Shown in pieces: positions 54,317 through 64,000 of a stretch of DNA of 64,000 bases. Below the pieces are notes generated by a model, which did no database searches, was not told the origin of the DNA, and worked only from the letters and a program-made list of their open reading frames with translations. Each line of letters begins with the position of its first letter. Position 1 is the stretch's first letter. The stretch is from Nematopogon swammerdamellus. Its lineage: Eukaryota > Arthropoda > Insecta > Lepidoptera > Adelidae. Both the position numbers and the translations under genes were made by a program. The stretch covers positions 968,754 to 1,032,753 of the forward strand of contig OX336343.1 in the NCBI GenBank assembly GCA_946902875.1, written 5' to 3'.

Positions 54317-54554
54317 CAAGCTGTGCCCGCGGCTCCGCCCGCTCTCATATTTCACTTCACTGCTAACCTCATAAGCCATTTAGCGTGATAGTAAGTAGCC
54401 TATAGTTGATGGGAAGAATCAGGCTATCCGTAGATTTTTTTTTTATTAAAATCGGTTCAATGGTTCTCGAGTTATAAGCGGACAGACAGACATACACTCA
54501 GACACTCAGACAGAAAGCAGACGTTGGATTTTATTATAGGTAAGGAAGGAAGGA
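54317..54554 (-). mobile_element. Helitron-like element, first of tandem pair
   Basis: Minus orientation; the 3' end is variant CTTG. A (GGAA)n-like stretch (AAGGAAGGAAGGA) lies at its 5' end. Confidence 0.72.
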
Positions 54555-54559
54555 TATAA

Positions 54560-54799
54560 CTAGCTGTGCCCGCGGCTCCACCCGCTCTCATATTTCACTT
54601 CACTGCTAACCTCATAAGCTATTTAGCGTGATAGTAAGTAGCCTATAGTTGATGGGAAAAATCAAGCTATCCGTAGAATTTTGTTTTATTAAAATCGGTT
54701 CAGTGGTTCTCGAGTTATAAGCGGACAGACAGACATACATATATACACTCAGACAGAAAGCAGACGTTGGATTTTATTATAGGTAAGGATAAGGAAGGA
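54560..54799 (-). mobile_element. Helitron-like element, second of tandem pair
   Basis: It has the same orientation, five bases from the first copy, with a canonical CACAGCTAG end followed by T. Confidence 0.75.
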
Positions 54800-54930
54800 T
54801 GTTTATTGTTTATTGAGCGTTGATATGGCAGTAAGACTGCACTCGAACTTGTCACAATTTATTCTATCCGGTTCGATGACAACCACGAAGAAGAACCGGA
54901 AGGAAACTTCGCAGGGTATTTATTCTTGCG
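54800..54930 (-). repeat. LINE tail repeat
   Basis: Minus-strand copy of the GAAACTTCG...TTCGAACCGGATA...TGTGACAAGTTCGAG tail. Confidence 0.65.
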
Positions 54931-55261
54931 ATTTTTATAAAAATTAACTAAACCAAAAATAAAACCAGTAGCGTATTAAGGAGATAGCGAAAAGGGGCTT
55001 ATCCCCCCCCTCCCAAACTAAATCTACATGAAATGTTTAATGTACTAATATAAATAAGTTGATACATATTACATAGGTATCAAAGTTTGACAAAGGCTCT
55101 TTACACCTGACTGATACACTTATAAAATAAGTCTTTGTAGTCAGAACTCTCAGTAAAATTGTTAATATTGCTCTCAAGCTGTTTTTTCGATAGACTGTAG
55201 GCGATGTTATTGTGTGACTAGTCACTAAAATACATGTAATAATATGGATGAAAAAAAAAAA

Positions 55262-55373
55262 GTTCTCTGCGAAGTTTCTTGTCGGTTCTTCTTCGTGGGT
55301 TAATCGAACCGGATATAACAAATTGTGACAAGTTCGAGTCTTACTGCAATATGAATGATTAATAAACAATAAA
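55262..55373 (+). repeat. LINE tail repeat, inverted to the previous one
   Basis: It runs from CTGCGAAGTTTCTTGTCGGT to TAATAAACAATAAACAATG. Together with 54800-54930 it forms an inverted pair about 330 bp apart. Confidence 0.65.
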
Positions 55374-55639
55374 CAATGTAACTGCTAGAGTGGAAAGAAT
55401 AGATTGTTAACATAGCCAAACTATAATCTGATTTCAAGACTTTTATGACAGTGACAAAGTCAATTTCTGTCGTCTCAACATTTAAATCGAAATGAAAAGT
55501 TTATTTCGCTGTTAATACAGTTTGGTTCACTGACCTGTGCAACCTTAGCCAGATTTAAAGTTTTTTCGTTGATTTCATGAAAAACATTCCAGTCTAGACA
55601 CTAAACATTGACGTTTTTTTCTCAAATACTTTTACCGTC

Positions 55640-55870
55640 TGTCTTTCTAGTCGTGACAGAAACTACAAAGCGAACAATCAACATTAGCGAGAGAATGAAA
55701 TAAAATCTCCGATCGTCGTCGTTTCACGCGCGGTTTCCGCGTGCCGAGTGCTCGAAGCATCGCTCGTCGGAACTTGACAATGTCACGGTCACTTTCCCTG
55801 CGCCCGCGCAGCTGTGGCGGGGGCGGCGCGCGAGTGCAGCGAGCGTGATCGACGTGCAAGCGTGTCGGTA
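55640..55870 (+). promoter_or_regulatory. CG-rich promoter/first-exon candidate
   Basis: The CG-dense patch (55715-55865) includes a GGCGGGGGCGGCGCG GC-box-like run and ends at GTGTCG|GTAAGG, a possible splice donor (GT at 55868). No coding start is convincing. It is unlike any repeat family in the window. Confidence 0.3.
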
Positions 55871-56447
55871 AGGCTGCGGACACATTTTGCTTTATTCGAT
55901 TCATCCCAAGTATTAAAATGTCGTTAATGTGGAAAAATAATAAAGTGTATAATTATTTGTTCTTATGTTTTATTATCTCTTTAAATTATATATCTACATT
56001 ATCTCTTTATTTGTTCTCTGCCACTCCGCACTCTTTCATGATAACGTAAAGGTTGGCTGGACGAGAACGCCTACGGCGTTAAGCTGTACCTTTTGCAAAC
56101 ATTTTTTCAAGTGCAATTATTGATTTGATTTTCCAATGATGAAGAAGTCGGAGCGGTGGCTTCGATCTAATTCATTACAATATGAAAATGTTGTACCTAT
56201 TTCGAAATCGGAACGTCACTTTTCCGTTAGATTTGTGTGTGAGTAATTTACCGTACATATACATATAATACATTTAAAGTAAACGATAGGTTTTTTTTAT
56301 ATTTCGTACAACTAAATTAATTCCTGCCTGCCATGTTAGTAAACGGTACCTGTATAAATACCAACTAGTTTCCAAAACACACAAAATTAGGCTCCGTAAA
56401 TAAAATAGGTGTCTTAAATTAAATATTGACGAATAACATTACATTTA
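55871..56447. other. Unassigned stretch
   Basis: AT-rich; nothing was recognised. Confidence 0.4.
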
Positions 56448-56852
56448 GCGGCGGGTGGCCGAGTGGTTTGGGCATCGGCTTCTCATGCGAGAGGTCCGCG
56501 GTTCGAATCCCGTCGGCGTGTACCAATGAGTTTTTTCTGACGAAAAAATTTAAGTGCATACCTACACCTGCTGCTTCACCGTTCGGAACCGGTGTAAAAC
56601 TGTAGGTCCCTTCCCTTGCCCCTTACTAGGTGGTAGGCTCAAATTGTCGCCGACTGGGTTGGTACCACCGTACTGGATGTAAGATGGCCGCATAACAGCC
56701 TCGGTTGTGTTCTCCTCTAGTCCAGTATAGCCAGCAATCCAGGGAAGTCTCCGGTATGGCACCTACCTTCTCGGAGGTGATATTTGCTGGTCGGAGCATG
56801 CGCTTCGGCCCCTCCAACTCAGCCACCAATACCGGATTACATAAAAAAAAAA
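56448..56852 (+). mobile_element. SINE-A, full length
   Basis: Very similar to the copy at 16988, with A-box, B-box (GGTTCGAATCC), body and A tail (56843-56852). Confidence 0.88.
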
Positions 56853-57227
56853 CATGTATAATGGTATAATATTCAATTTAATTCAATTCAATTTATTTAA
56901 TATCATTAAGTAACAAGTTACACTTAGGTTCGTCAAAATATTATAATAAGGTACTTAAATTTTTATAGTTCCATGGTTCTATGTTGTGGTCAAAGCAAGA
57001 AATAGGCCATCGTCTATCAACTAAACTAGGTAAACATTCAGAAGATTACACAACTTCGGTGATCAATATTGTAATCACAAATCAAATAACATAAAAAAAA
57101 GTATTAAATTACTAGCCAGAATAATTATTCCAGCAATATTAAATTTTAATATTCCAGGAACCAGGTTGAATTCACTTCTGCTGCGTCACATACAAAATTA
57201 TAACTAAAAGTTAAATTACAAATTTAA
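56853..57227. other. AT-rich stretch with (AATTC)n
   Basis: TTCAATTTAATTCAATTCAA reiteration at 56868-56895; the rest is unassigned. Confidence 0.45.
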
Positions 57228-57690
57228 AAACCCTGAAAAAGTAAAAAATAATTTCCGTTTACTCACTTAACCCGCGCAGCTCTGAGTTTTTATATTTTAC
57301 CGCTAAGTAAATAAAATATAAAAACTCTGCGCGGGAATTTACTTAGCGGTCCCCCGACTCCTTTAAGTAAGTAAACAAAAATTATTTTGAAGTTTTAAGG
57401 GTCGGGGTTTTGAAAATGTATTTATAACATACCTTTTAATTCAAGCTTTTTTTCAAAATCCGCATGCAAATCGGTCCACTTTTTATGATAATAAATTTTT
57501 TGATTACGTAATTACTTGATTGTTTGATTACAAACCTAGCTAACAACCATCCCGATTAAAACAGCTTTCCAATTAAAAATCGCATCCAAATCGGTCAATC
57601 CCTTTGGGAGCTACAATGCCACAGGCAAACACACACATACACACACACGTTAAACTTATAACACCCCTCTTTTTTCGTCAGGGGTTAAAA
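57228..57690 (+). repeat. Repeat K copy with internal foldback
   Basis: The 5' end holds an inverted duplication (about 57272-57342): CGCGCAGCTCTGAGTTTTTA is followed by TAAAAACTCTGCGCGGG before the normal sequence resumes. Confidence 0.75.
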
Positions 57691-58554
57691 ATGTCGTAAT
57701 GTGCCCGCCATAACTTACTTGTACTGACCACTATGTCCGAAGCCTTACCTTATATTCGTGCGAGCTCGTCAGCGTCACACACGTGGATTCAGTTTAGATA
57801 AGATTAGATTAGGACGTGTATCGGGAAATTGTAAGCCCGTGGGCGCTGGCTGGCGGCACTTTTCATCCGCAATCATCATCCGTAATCATCAGCATCCATC
57901 GTCATGCACGACTTGCCTTCAGCTTGTCCGCTGCTGGCTGTGAAATTGTTACAATGTTACGTTTATGTTCGGTGGATACGCATCAAGTGTGATTTGAAAT
58001 GCGTTCGCATGAGATAAAGGAAACTTTTATGAGGCCCATTACAAGGTCATCACTCAGTTTTCCAATTAAGTTTCATTCTCGAACACTTTATCTTGAACAT
58101 AACCTTATCTGGTCTCTACAAATGGTCGAGCCGGACTATCTAGTAAGCTGGTGGAATGTGAGCAGCCTTTTCGTAATTGAGACTATCGATTTGGAGCACC
58201 TCCGACAGGCAGGCAGATTTATCGCCCTGTAAAGGAAAGCCTACTCGTATTAGAATTGTAGATCACGATGATCGTAGGTTGGATCGGTTAGCAAGTGCGT
58301 GTGCGCCGATTACGGCCTGATGAAGTGTTGCTAGCGCCACCTACTTCGTGATTGGGTGGGTGACTTCAGTTCGTTTTCCATGATTATTCGATCTGTCTTA
58401 TGTCGTGTCGTGAACGAACCAGTTTTCTTGTCTTGCCAAGTGATGTATAATCGATTTTAGTTACTTTAAATGCCGAAGGGAAATTTGCGTTGGCTTGATC
58501 TGCAATGACTTGTTCACTTCAAAAATAATAAAAACATTGAGTAATTACTCACTA
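57691..58554. other. Unassigned stretch
   Basis: A 77-aa ORF (57999-58232, plus) has no recognisable domain. Nothing else was recognised. Confidence 0.4.
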
Positions 58555-58762
58555 CTTCGGTACTTCCACCGAGTCATGCAGCAGGTGGGTCTTCGTGCCT
58601 TACTTGCTGCTTGATCGATTGAATCTTGTTCGAATACTTTGCGAAACGTGGTGGTCGGTGTTGTGCTGTAATTTACCAGAGGTCTTGCAGCACAACACCG
58701 ATTACTCTGCTTACCCCGATTGTCGGGATTCAGCGTGTGTGATATGTATGTATGTATGTAAT
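58555..58762 (-). repeat. Repeat F fragment
   Basis: The middle and start of F, ending with (TATG)n at 58744-58760. Confidence 0.75.
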
Positions 58763-58787
58763 TACTCACTCCGGGATACCACGATAG

Positions 58788-59110
58788 CAGTGGCGGTGCT
58801 AGACCAAATGGAGAAGTCAGCGACATCAGCTTCGAGATCTCTTCCATTTCCCAGTCAGAAAGAAAACGATAGAATGAGACTGATGTATGAGTATATGAGT
58901 TTTATTGCTAATAAAATGTTGACAAAAATTACATGAACAATCACAAATTAAAATAAATAACCCAACAAGCAATAGCCCAAAGTGTGCGACCATACTTGGA
59001 TGACAATTTTTGGGATCGCGCGATCCCAAAAGGAATCAGCTAGGGTAAAGGAATTTTTGCGAGGCCCCCTCAGGCACGAGTCCGTCGGCGGTCGCCTAGC
59101 GCCGTCACTG
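58788..59110. mobile_element. hAT MITE, 323 bp, 8-bp duplication CACGATAG
   Basis: CAGTGGCGGTGCTAG and CTAGCGCCGTCACTG are 15-bp inverted ends with two mismatches. CACGATAG flanks both sides exactly (58780-58787, 59111-59118). There is no ORF. Confidence 0.9.
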
Positions 59111-59118
59111 CACGATAG

Positions 59119-60185
59119 GGTGCCTTGTCAATAATATCTCGTCTGGTGTATCATGCATGGCTGACTCTGCTAAGCTCTTCCTCCCCGTCATCTTCTTACT
59201 CGATAGCGGTATCGTCTACTTTCTGACGTACTTTAAGTCCTGTTGAAGTCGTACCAGACCTGTTTCAGTTTTTATGTGTCGGTCTGTGTCTCATCTTCCC
59301 TACCTCGATCTTGCATTCCAACTCGTAGCGGCGACACGACCGCTCGCTGCCGGCTCCGTGACTCTAATGCCCCGACCTGGTGTCACGCACGCAACAGGAT
59401 GTCACGGGATCCCTCATATTTTTCAAATTCGGAACAGTGTTATGTATGACACATTGAGTTTTAATTCGTAATGGATGTGTATTTATTTATTTATTTATTT
59501 ATTAAATTGGGAATAACACAGAGACAGGAATATATTGAAGCATCTACAGATAATATACAATTTTATTCGTAACTTGTACGCACTTAGCGCATTGTTAATC
59601 ATTTTTCGCTTTGTTTGCTAAACGAATATGCTGTAACTATAATATTGTAAAAAGGTCAAGTTTTCTAAGTTTGAATGAAGGATGTAATCTCCAAAAATAC
59701 TCATCCGATTTTAATAATTCTTTGACCAATATTTAGAATGGACCTTCAGGATGGACATAGACGAAGCGAAGCCGCGGACAAAAGCTAGTCTGTAATATTC
59801 TCCAACGAGACCACTGAACGTCATTTTCCCAATACACACAAAACCGAAGATGGCGTCTAGGCGTGTAACTATACCGAGAACTCCCGTTGTATATGGCAAC
59901 TGACATGGATAGATATATATAGACATATTACCTACGTTGACGGATGAGCTAGACAGAATGAGGAGGCAACATATGATCATTTTTGGCTATTTCTATCATG
60001 CCTCTCAAAAATATCTCTAAATTTTTTTAATTTTCATCTCAAATCCAAATTCAAATTTATTTATTAGTTAAAAAACGTGATGTACAGCCGAAAATTTAAT
60101 AATATACAATTTGCTTACAACTAGTTTGAATATAAAAAAAATATTATTTTATTTTTATCTTAGGCCTTATTTTTTTCCTGGAGCA
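59119..60185. other. Unassigned stretch with a Helitron-like 3' end
   Basis: A (TTTA)n run lies at 59483-59505. GCGAAGCCGCGGAC and AAAAGCTAG followed by T at 59765-59788 mark the 3' end of a G-type Helitron-like element; its 5' end is unclear. Confidence 0.5.
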
Positions 60186-60871
60186 CTGTATATGTATATA
60201 TTCTTTATTGAACACCAATTTATAAAAATTAGGTACAACAGGCGAGCTTAATGCCGCGAGGCATTCTATTCTAACTAACCTTTGGGATGTGGGAGAAGTA
60301 CATGCAGGCGAACAAGAATAGTTTGTGGCAATGTGTTAAGACTGTAAAGAAATATGTATTACAAACTACATACGAATACTACATAAATACTTTAATGAAC
60401 ATATATATGTATATAATAAACTTACATATTATGTACATCGATCGGTGGTACCGTTGTGCGACACAACCAACTGAATGACAAGAGAGTAAGAGAAGGGGAG
60501 TAAAGATATGTATCTAATATTATACATTGCATTTACTTCGGTAACGAGAGGAGAAGTTTGTTTAAATTAATCTTAAATACATTCATAGATGTAGAGGAGC
60601 GTAAATGCACGGGCAGATTATTCCAGAGGCGAGCTGTTTGTACTGTGAAAGAGTCCGTGTAGAAAGAGCTTGAGTGAGCCGGTATTGCCAAGAGTAAGTT
60701 GTCAGCAGATCTTAAAGCCAGACCGTGAGAAGAAAGAAATTCAAACCGTTCACTCAAATATTTGGGAGCAGCAGGACACACTGCCTCCCAAGCTAGGATT
60801 TCCTGTGATATTGGAAGCAGGGTCTGCGTATGTACTCTCCAAGTATATAAGTAGTGTTTTCCTGTGTACAA
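60186..60871 (-). pseudogene. LINE ORF2 C-terminal fragment with 3' UTR
   Basis: The minus-strand frame to 60533 includes PKYLSERFEFLSSHGLALRS, NLLLAIPAHSS, SFTVQTARLWNNLPVHLRSS and FKINLNKLLLSL. The 3' UTR follows (GAATGCCTCGCGGCATTAAG, AATAAAGAATATATACATAT). It is 5'-truncated but open. Confidence 0.8.
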
Positions 60872-61353
60872 TTATTAATTCTTTTTTATAAAATCTACAT
60901 ACATTCTCTATATATAAAATTAATACACATTTTCAACGGTTTATTCACTGCTACATTGGTGGACTGTTATTAACTCTCAATGCCAATTATAGTTAATCAA
61001 ATGAGATACTGATTTATGAGCACAAACTTGTATTACTCATATTATATTGGCCGAATGATGATAAATAGACATTTAAAATTCTAGCATATCAAGTACTTAA
61101 ACAAACGTTTTTCTTTTGTTCACTACGGAAGGACATATAATATTTAATTGTACCGCTCAAAATGAATACAAAAGTCTTCCTCGATTAAAAGTTCAACACG
61201 TGTCAATAATTGATTGCTAAACAATTAGTATAGGAAAAACATAGATCGTCAGTAGGTCGTATGTCAATGTCGAATTATTATACTCAAAAATAAACCATAA
61301 ATGTGTCCCTGAGCAATGACTTTTGATTCTTCTATAATAAAATAAATAATATG
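60872..61353. other. AT-rich stretch
   Basis: Nothing was recognised. Confidence 0.45.
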
Positions 61354-61439
61354 TTAAATTCTAGAATTTTTTTTAAAGGAAAGCGCGAACATGTTGCCAC
61401 TTGCCTCGTTACATCTCAAGCAGGTGTCTAACGATTCCA

Positions 61440-61620
61440 TGGGCCTTATGTGATGCACGGGGATTGCGAATCCCCTTTTGAAAAATCCCAGGCTGCACTT
61501 GGGAGGAAATAGATGGACAGGAAGTGCGTTCCACATTTTCCCAGTTCTGTGAATAAGTGACCTACAGAACCAGTTCATACGCATCCGTGGTAGGTCGATT
61601 GTAGGTCGATGTGTATCCCT
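61440..61620 (-). pseudogene. LINE ORF2 C-terminal fragment
   Basis: It encodes DLPRMRMNWFCRSLIHRTGK, MWNALPVHLFPPKCSLGFFK and then a jump to FAIPVHHI, showing an internal deletion. Confidence 0.75.
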
Positions 61621-61632
61621 GTATATGCCAGC

Positions 61633-61803
61633 CACTCAGTCAGCGTGTATGCGTCCACTGCTGGACATATGATTCTCCAATTTTCCTCCAGTCCTCCGGG
61701 CCTTCAGCGGTACGGAACCACTGCTTTCCGCCGACGCACTTGATGTTGTCGTCCCATCTGGCGGGTGGTCTTCCCACATTCAGTTTTACCGTCCACGGCC
61801 CCT
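61633..61803 (-). pseudogene. RTE-type LINE tail
   Basis: It encodes NVGRPPARWDDNIKCVGGKQ, then WRKIGESYVQQWTHTR and a stop. It is close to the copy at 10762. Confidence 0.78.
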
Positions 61804-61949
61804 GTATATGCATTCTCTATAATTTCCTGAGAATTTTAAGAAAATCGTGAATTGATCTTATTGTTTCACATACAATTTGTATTAAAGTAATTAATACATA
61901 ATAATAAAAATAAAACTTAAGTAATTAAATAACTTATAAATAAAAAATC

Positions 61950-62165
61950 TCCAATTCTGCGAGGCTTCCATGGTCCTCAGTACACTTATAGCATCCCTCT
62001 GTGAGTTTCCATGCTTATGGGGCGTATTAAGAAAACCTTGGCACACACGTCACGTGAGTTATCCACTAGCAATTTGCCGATGGTTTCGGCAAAAGCCAGT
62101 GCGTCCGATGACCACGCACCGAGGGTTTCCACCGAAAAACCTAGAAACTCAAAGAGGTTTTTAGG
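61950..62165 (-). pseudogene. LINE ORF C-terminal fragment, different family
   Basis: The minus strand encodes FEFLGFSVETLGAWSSDALA, then TIGKLLVDNSRD, and after a frameshift QRDAISVLRTME. This matches the layout of the VETLGPWxxxA...QRGNAxSxxGT C-terminal block common in uncharacterised insect LINE proteins, recalled without a search. Confidence 0.55.
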
Positions 62166-62339
62166 GACTCATATTTTTTTTTTCTTAACGAGCAGCTTGT
62201 TCTGCGGCCGCCCTGGTTGTTTAAAATTCGACAAGAGCAATAATAGTTATATAAATATTTATAATGTCTTATTTTTGTTACTTAACTATTTTGTCATAAT
62301 TTTATTGTTTGAACTTCAAGCTCAATTGTGAAATCCAAA

Positions 62340-63057
62340 TATTATAATTAAATATATTTATTATTTAAAAGGCCCCCCTAAAATCGGTTCACCTTACATC
62401 TCTTTTGTCTCCTCCCTGATACCGCCCTGGCGTCCGACCTCCGTTCCGTCCGCGCTCGGACTCTGACTGAGCGAGTAGGTAGGACTATGTACTGTCTGGT
62501 TCCTCCGCCGGCGCCGCTACAGCTTACATTCATTATTCATGCGCATACTCGTATGATAAGAAAGCTGCATTCACTATTATTATTTATTTTCTAATTATGC
62601 ATGACACAGATTATATTCATGTTCTAGAAGATTTCGCTTTAAAAATATATTATCGCAAATATTCCCGTTTGTACTGAAGAATACGAAGAAAACCTCTCCA
62701 CGCGTGTTCGACTCGCACTTGACCGCCTTTTTTTTAAAATATCAAACTTTGATTTTCTTTTCTCAACAATTCACTTTTACCGGCCTTCCTATTCATATAT
62801 ATTCCCCTTTACCCGAGGAGAGGCACGGTCGCAGGCGGTAGATAGTAGGAATAGGTAGATAGGTATGCTTCAACCATGACCCCCGCTCCCTGTGTTGGGT
62901 GGTCTGACCAGTCCATTCACAGTGCATTCCACATTACCAACACTAGCACCGTGCGCACTCCGAAATGTATGCGAACGCGTTCACCCACCATAGCCCATAC
63001 ACAACTACATGCATAAGTTATGTATGACCATCATAGTACCTACCATAGAAATTAGCA
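62340..63057. other. Unassigned stretch
   Basis: A CG-rich patch lies at 62430-62525, and a repeat C end (TTCGACTCGCACTTGACCGC) at 62707-62730. Nothing else was recognised. Confidence 0.4.
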
Positions 63058-63240
63058 TGCCGGCCTGCCTGACAGAAACCTTTTCACGCCCCTTTTGAAA
63101 TACCCCAGACTACTTGGGAGGAAATAGATAAGCAGGGGAGTGCGTTCCACATTTTCCCGGTTCTGTGAATAAAAAACCTACAGAACGTGGTAGGTCGATT
63201 GAATAGGGGTGCATTCCCTGCCCAGTACGCGAGTACGGAG
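63058..63240 (-). pseudogene. LINE ORF2 C-terminal fragment
   Basis: It encodes TFCRFFIHRTGKMWNALPCL, then a frameshift before VVWGISKGA. It is 5'-truncated and damaged. Confidence 0.7.
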
Positions 63241-63674
63241 GTGGAATGGGGACGGCGGAATCGCATAATCAGCTCCTCCGAATACTCCCCATGGAATAGA
63301 CGATAGAACACAGTTAGAGAGCCGACGACGTTCCTACGGAGTTGCAGTGCTACTAATTAGTTTTCGTAGTCGGCTTTTACGACCACAGCTTATACTAATG
63401 AGATACTCTGTTGCTCGATACTGCAGATATTATGTAGGAAAAAGTTACCGAACAGGATTAGTACTGCCACACTGAATTAATAATGGGCCATAACTGTCTT
63501 TCCCGATTTCTCGATAATTCTCCTAGCGAGTAGCCACACCTGCTTGGGGAAAAGTAAAATGAAATCTTTTAACTGGCAACTCTCTCCTCTATTACCTCCT
63601 CCAGGCTTCGCATCTATAGAACGCGAGGCATACGTATCTAAATAGTACAGCTTTTATTAATTTTTAATTTTTAT
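63241..63674. other. Unassigned stretch
   Basis: Nothing was recognised. Confidence 0.4.
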
Positions 63675-63937
63675 TTTTGGGATATGACTCCCTTCTTATA
63701 TTACTAGGTGGTAGGGTTTAACCCGCCCGGGTTGGTACCACCGCACTGAATGAAAGGTCGGTCGAAACGGCTATGTAAATAGTTAATGTTTTCCGTCCAG
63801 TTCAGTGTAGCCGGCACGACCGAAGGGAAGCGCTGACGTGGCACCAATTTCATCCGGTGTTATGGGCTGACATCACGGATGTTGTAGGTGATGTAGCCAC
63901 CCGTGTCAGTTTCCATAAAAAAAAAATAAAAAAAAAA
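63675..63937 (+). mobile_element. SINE-B body, head missing
   Basis: It starts GGGATATGACTCCCTTCTTA, the same junction as the element at 47900, then a complete body and a long A tail. Confidence 0.82.
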
Positions 63938-63964
63938 TTTGTATCTTGCAGGTACTTACATAAT

Positions 63965-64000
63965 ATTATTATTAATACATACATACATATCACACACGCT
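63965..64000 (+). repeat. Repeat F start, cut by window end
   Basis: ACATACATACATATCACACA matches the (CATA)n plus CACACGCT opening of repeat F. Confidence 0.6.

Noticed and set aside
1..64000. The W chromosome or a piRNA cluster as origin of the window
   Set aside because: Repeat density would fit both, but nothing in the sequence itself distinguishes them from ordinary intergenic or intronic DNA; small-RNA or sex-linkage data would be needed.

Overview
The window looks like repeat-packed intergenic or intronic DNA from an insect, most likely a moth or butterfly. It is AT-rich. It carries many short elements with the look of lepidopteran repeats: Helitron-like elements ending in a GC hairpin plus CTAG, tRNA-headed SINEs, and 3' ends of LINEs that encode 'EAYVQQWT' or 'RTxKxWNxLP' C-termini. 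Nothing bacterial or viral is seen. The order is inferred from my recognition of these families, not from a search.

Host coding sequence is nearly absent. The best host gene evidence is two short first exons on the minus strand, 10548-10627 and 40188-40285. Each starts at a good ATG, encodes the first C-x4-C half of a THAP zinc finger, and ends at a consensus GTAAGT donor in phase 2. Both are too short to appear as long ORFs. Two weaker first-exon or promoter candidates lie at 18013-18401 and 55640-55870. The one long ORF (49011-51959, 982 aa) is an intact ORF2 of a non-LTR retrotransposon with endonuclease and reverse transcriptase and a 28-base A tail.

Layout: 1-8770 is bounded by 540-bp inverted repeats and filled with SINE, Helitron-like and other repeat copies. 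8869-9860 holds two tandem arrays. 10.5-11.0 kb has a THAP exon and an RTE-type LINE tail. 11.6-12.2 kb is a hairpin-ended repeat. 13176-15857 is a 1338-bp-arm palindrome followed by a third partial copy. 16.5-18.0 kb is a nest of MITE, SINE and LINE pieces. 20333-21484 is a Tc1/mariner-like foldback. 21.5-29.8 kb is dispersed repeats and a hAT MITE. 29809-32944 is a foldback flanked by CGGCG, with the hallmarks of a Transib element. 34.8-48.3 kb is mixed repeats with the second THAP exon, several hairpin elements and LINE tails. 48.8-52.0 kb is the intact LINE. 54.3-54.8 kb holds two tandem Helitron-like elements. 58788-59110 is a hAT MITE with a perfect 8-bp duplication. The last 4 kb is LINE tails and SINE.

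Two SINE families are unusual: they share a long body but have different Pol III heads, one tRNA-like and one resembling the internal control region of 5S rRNA. Coordinates of old repeat copies are approximate by about 5-20 bases.
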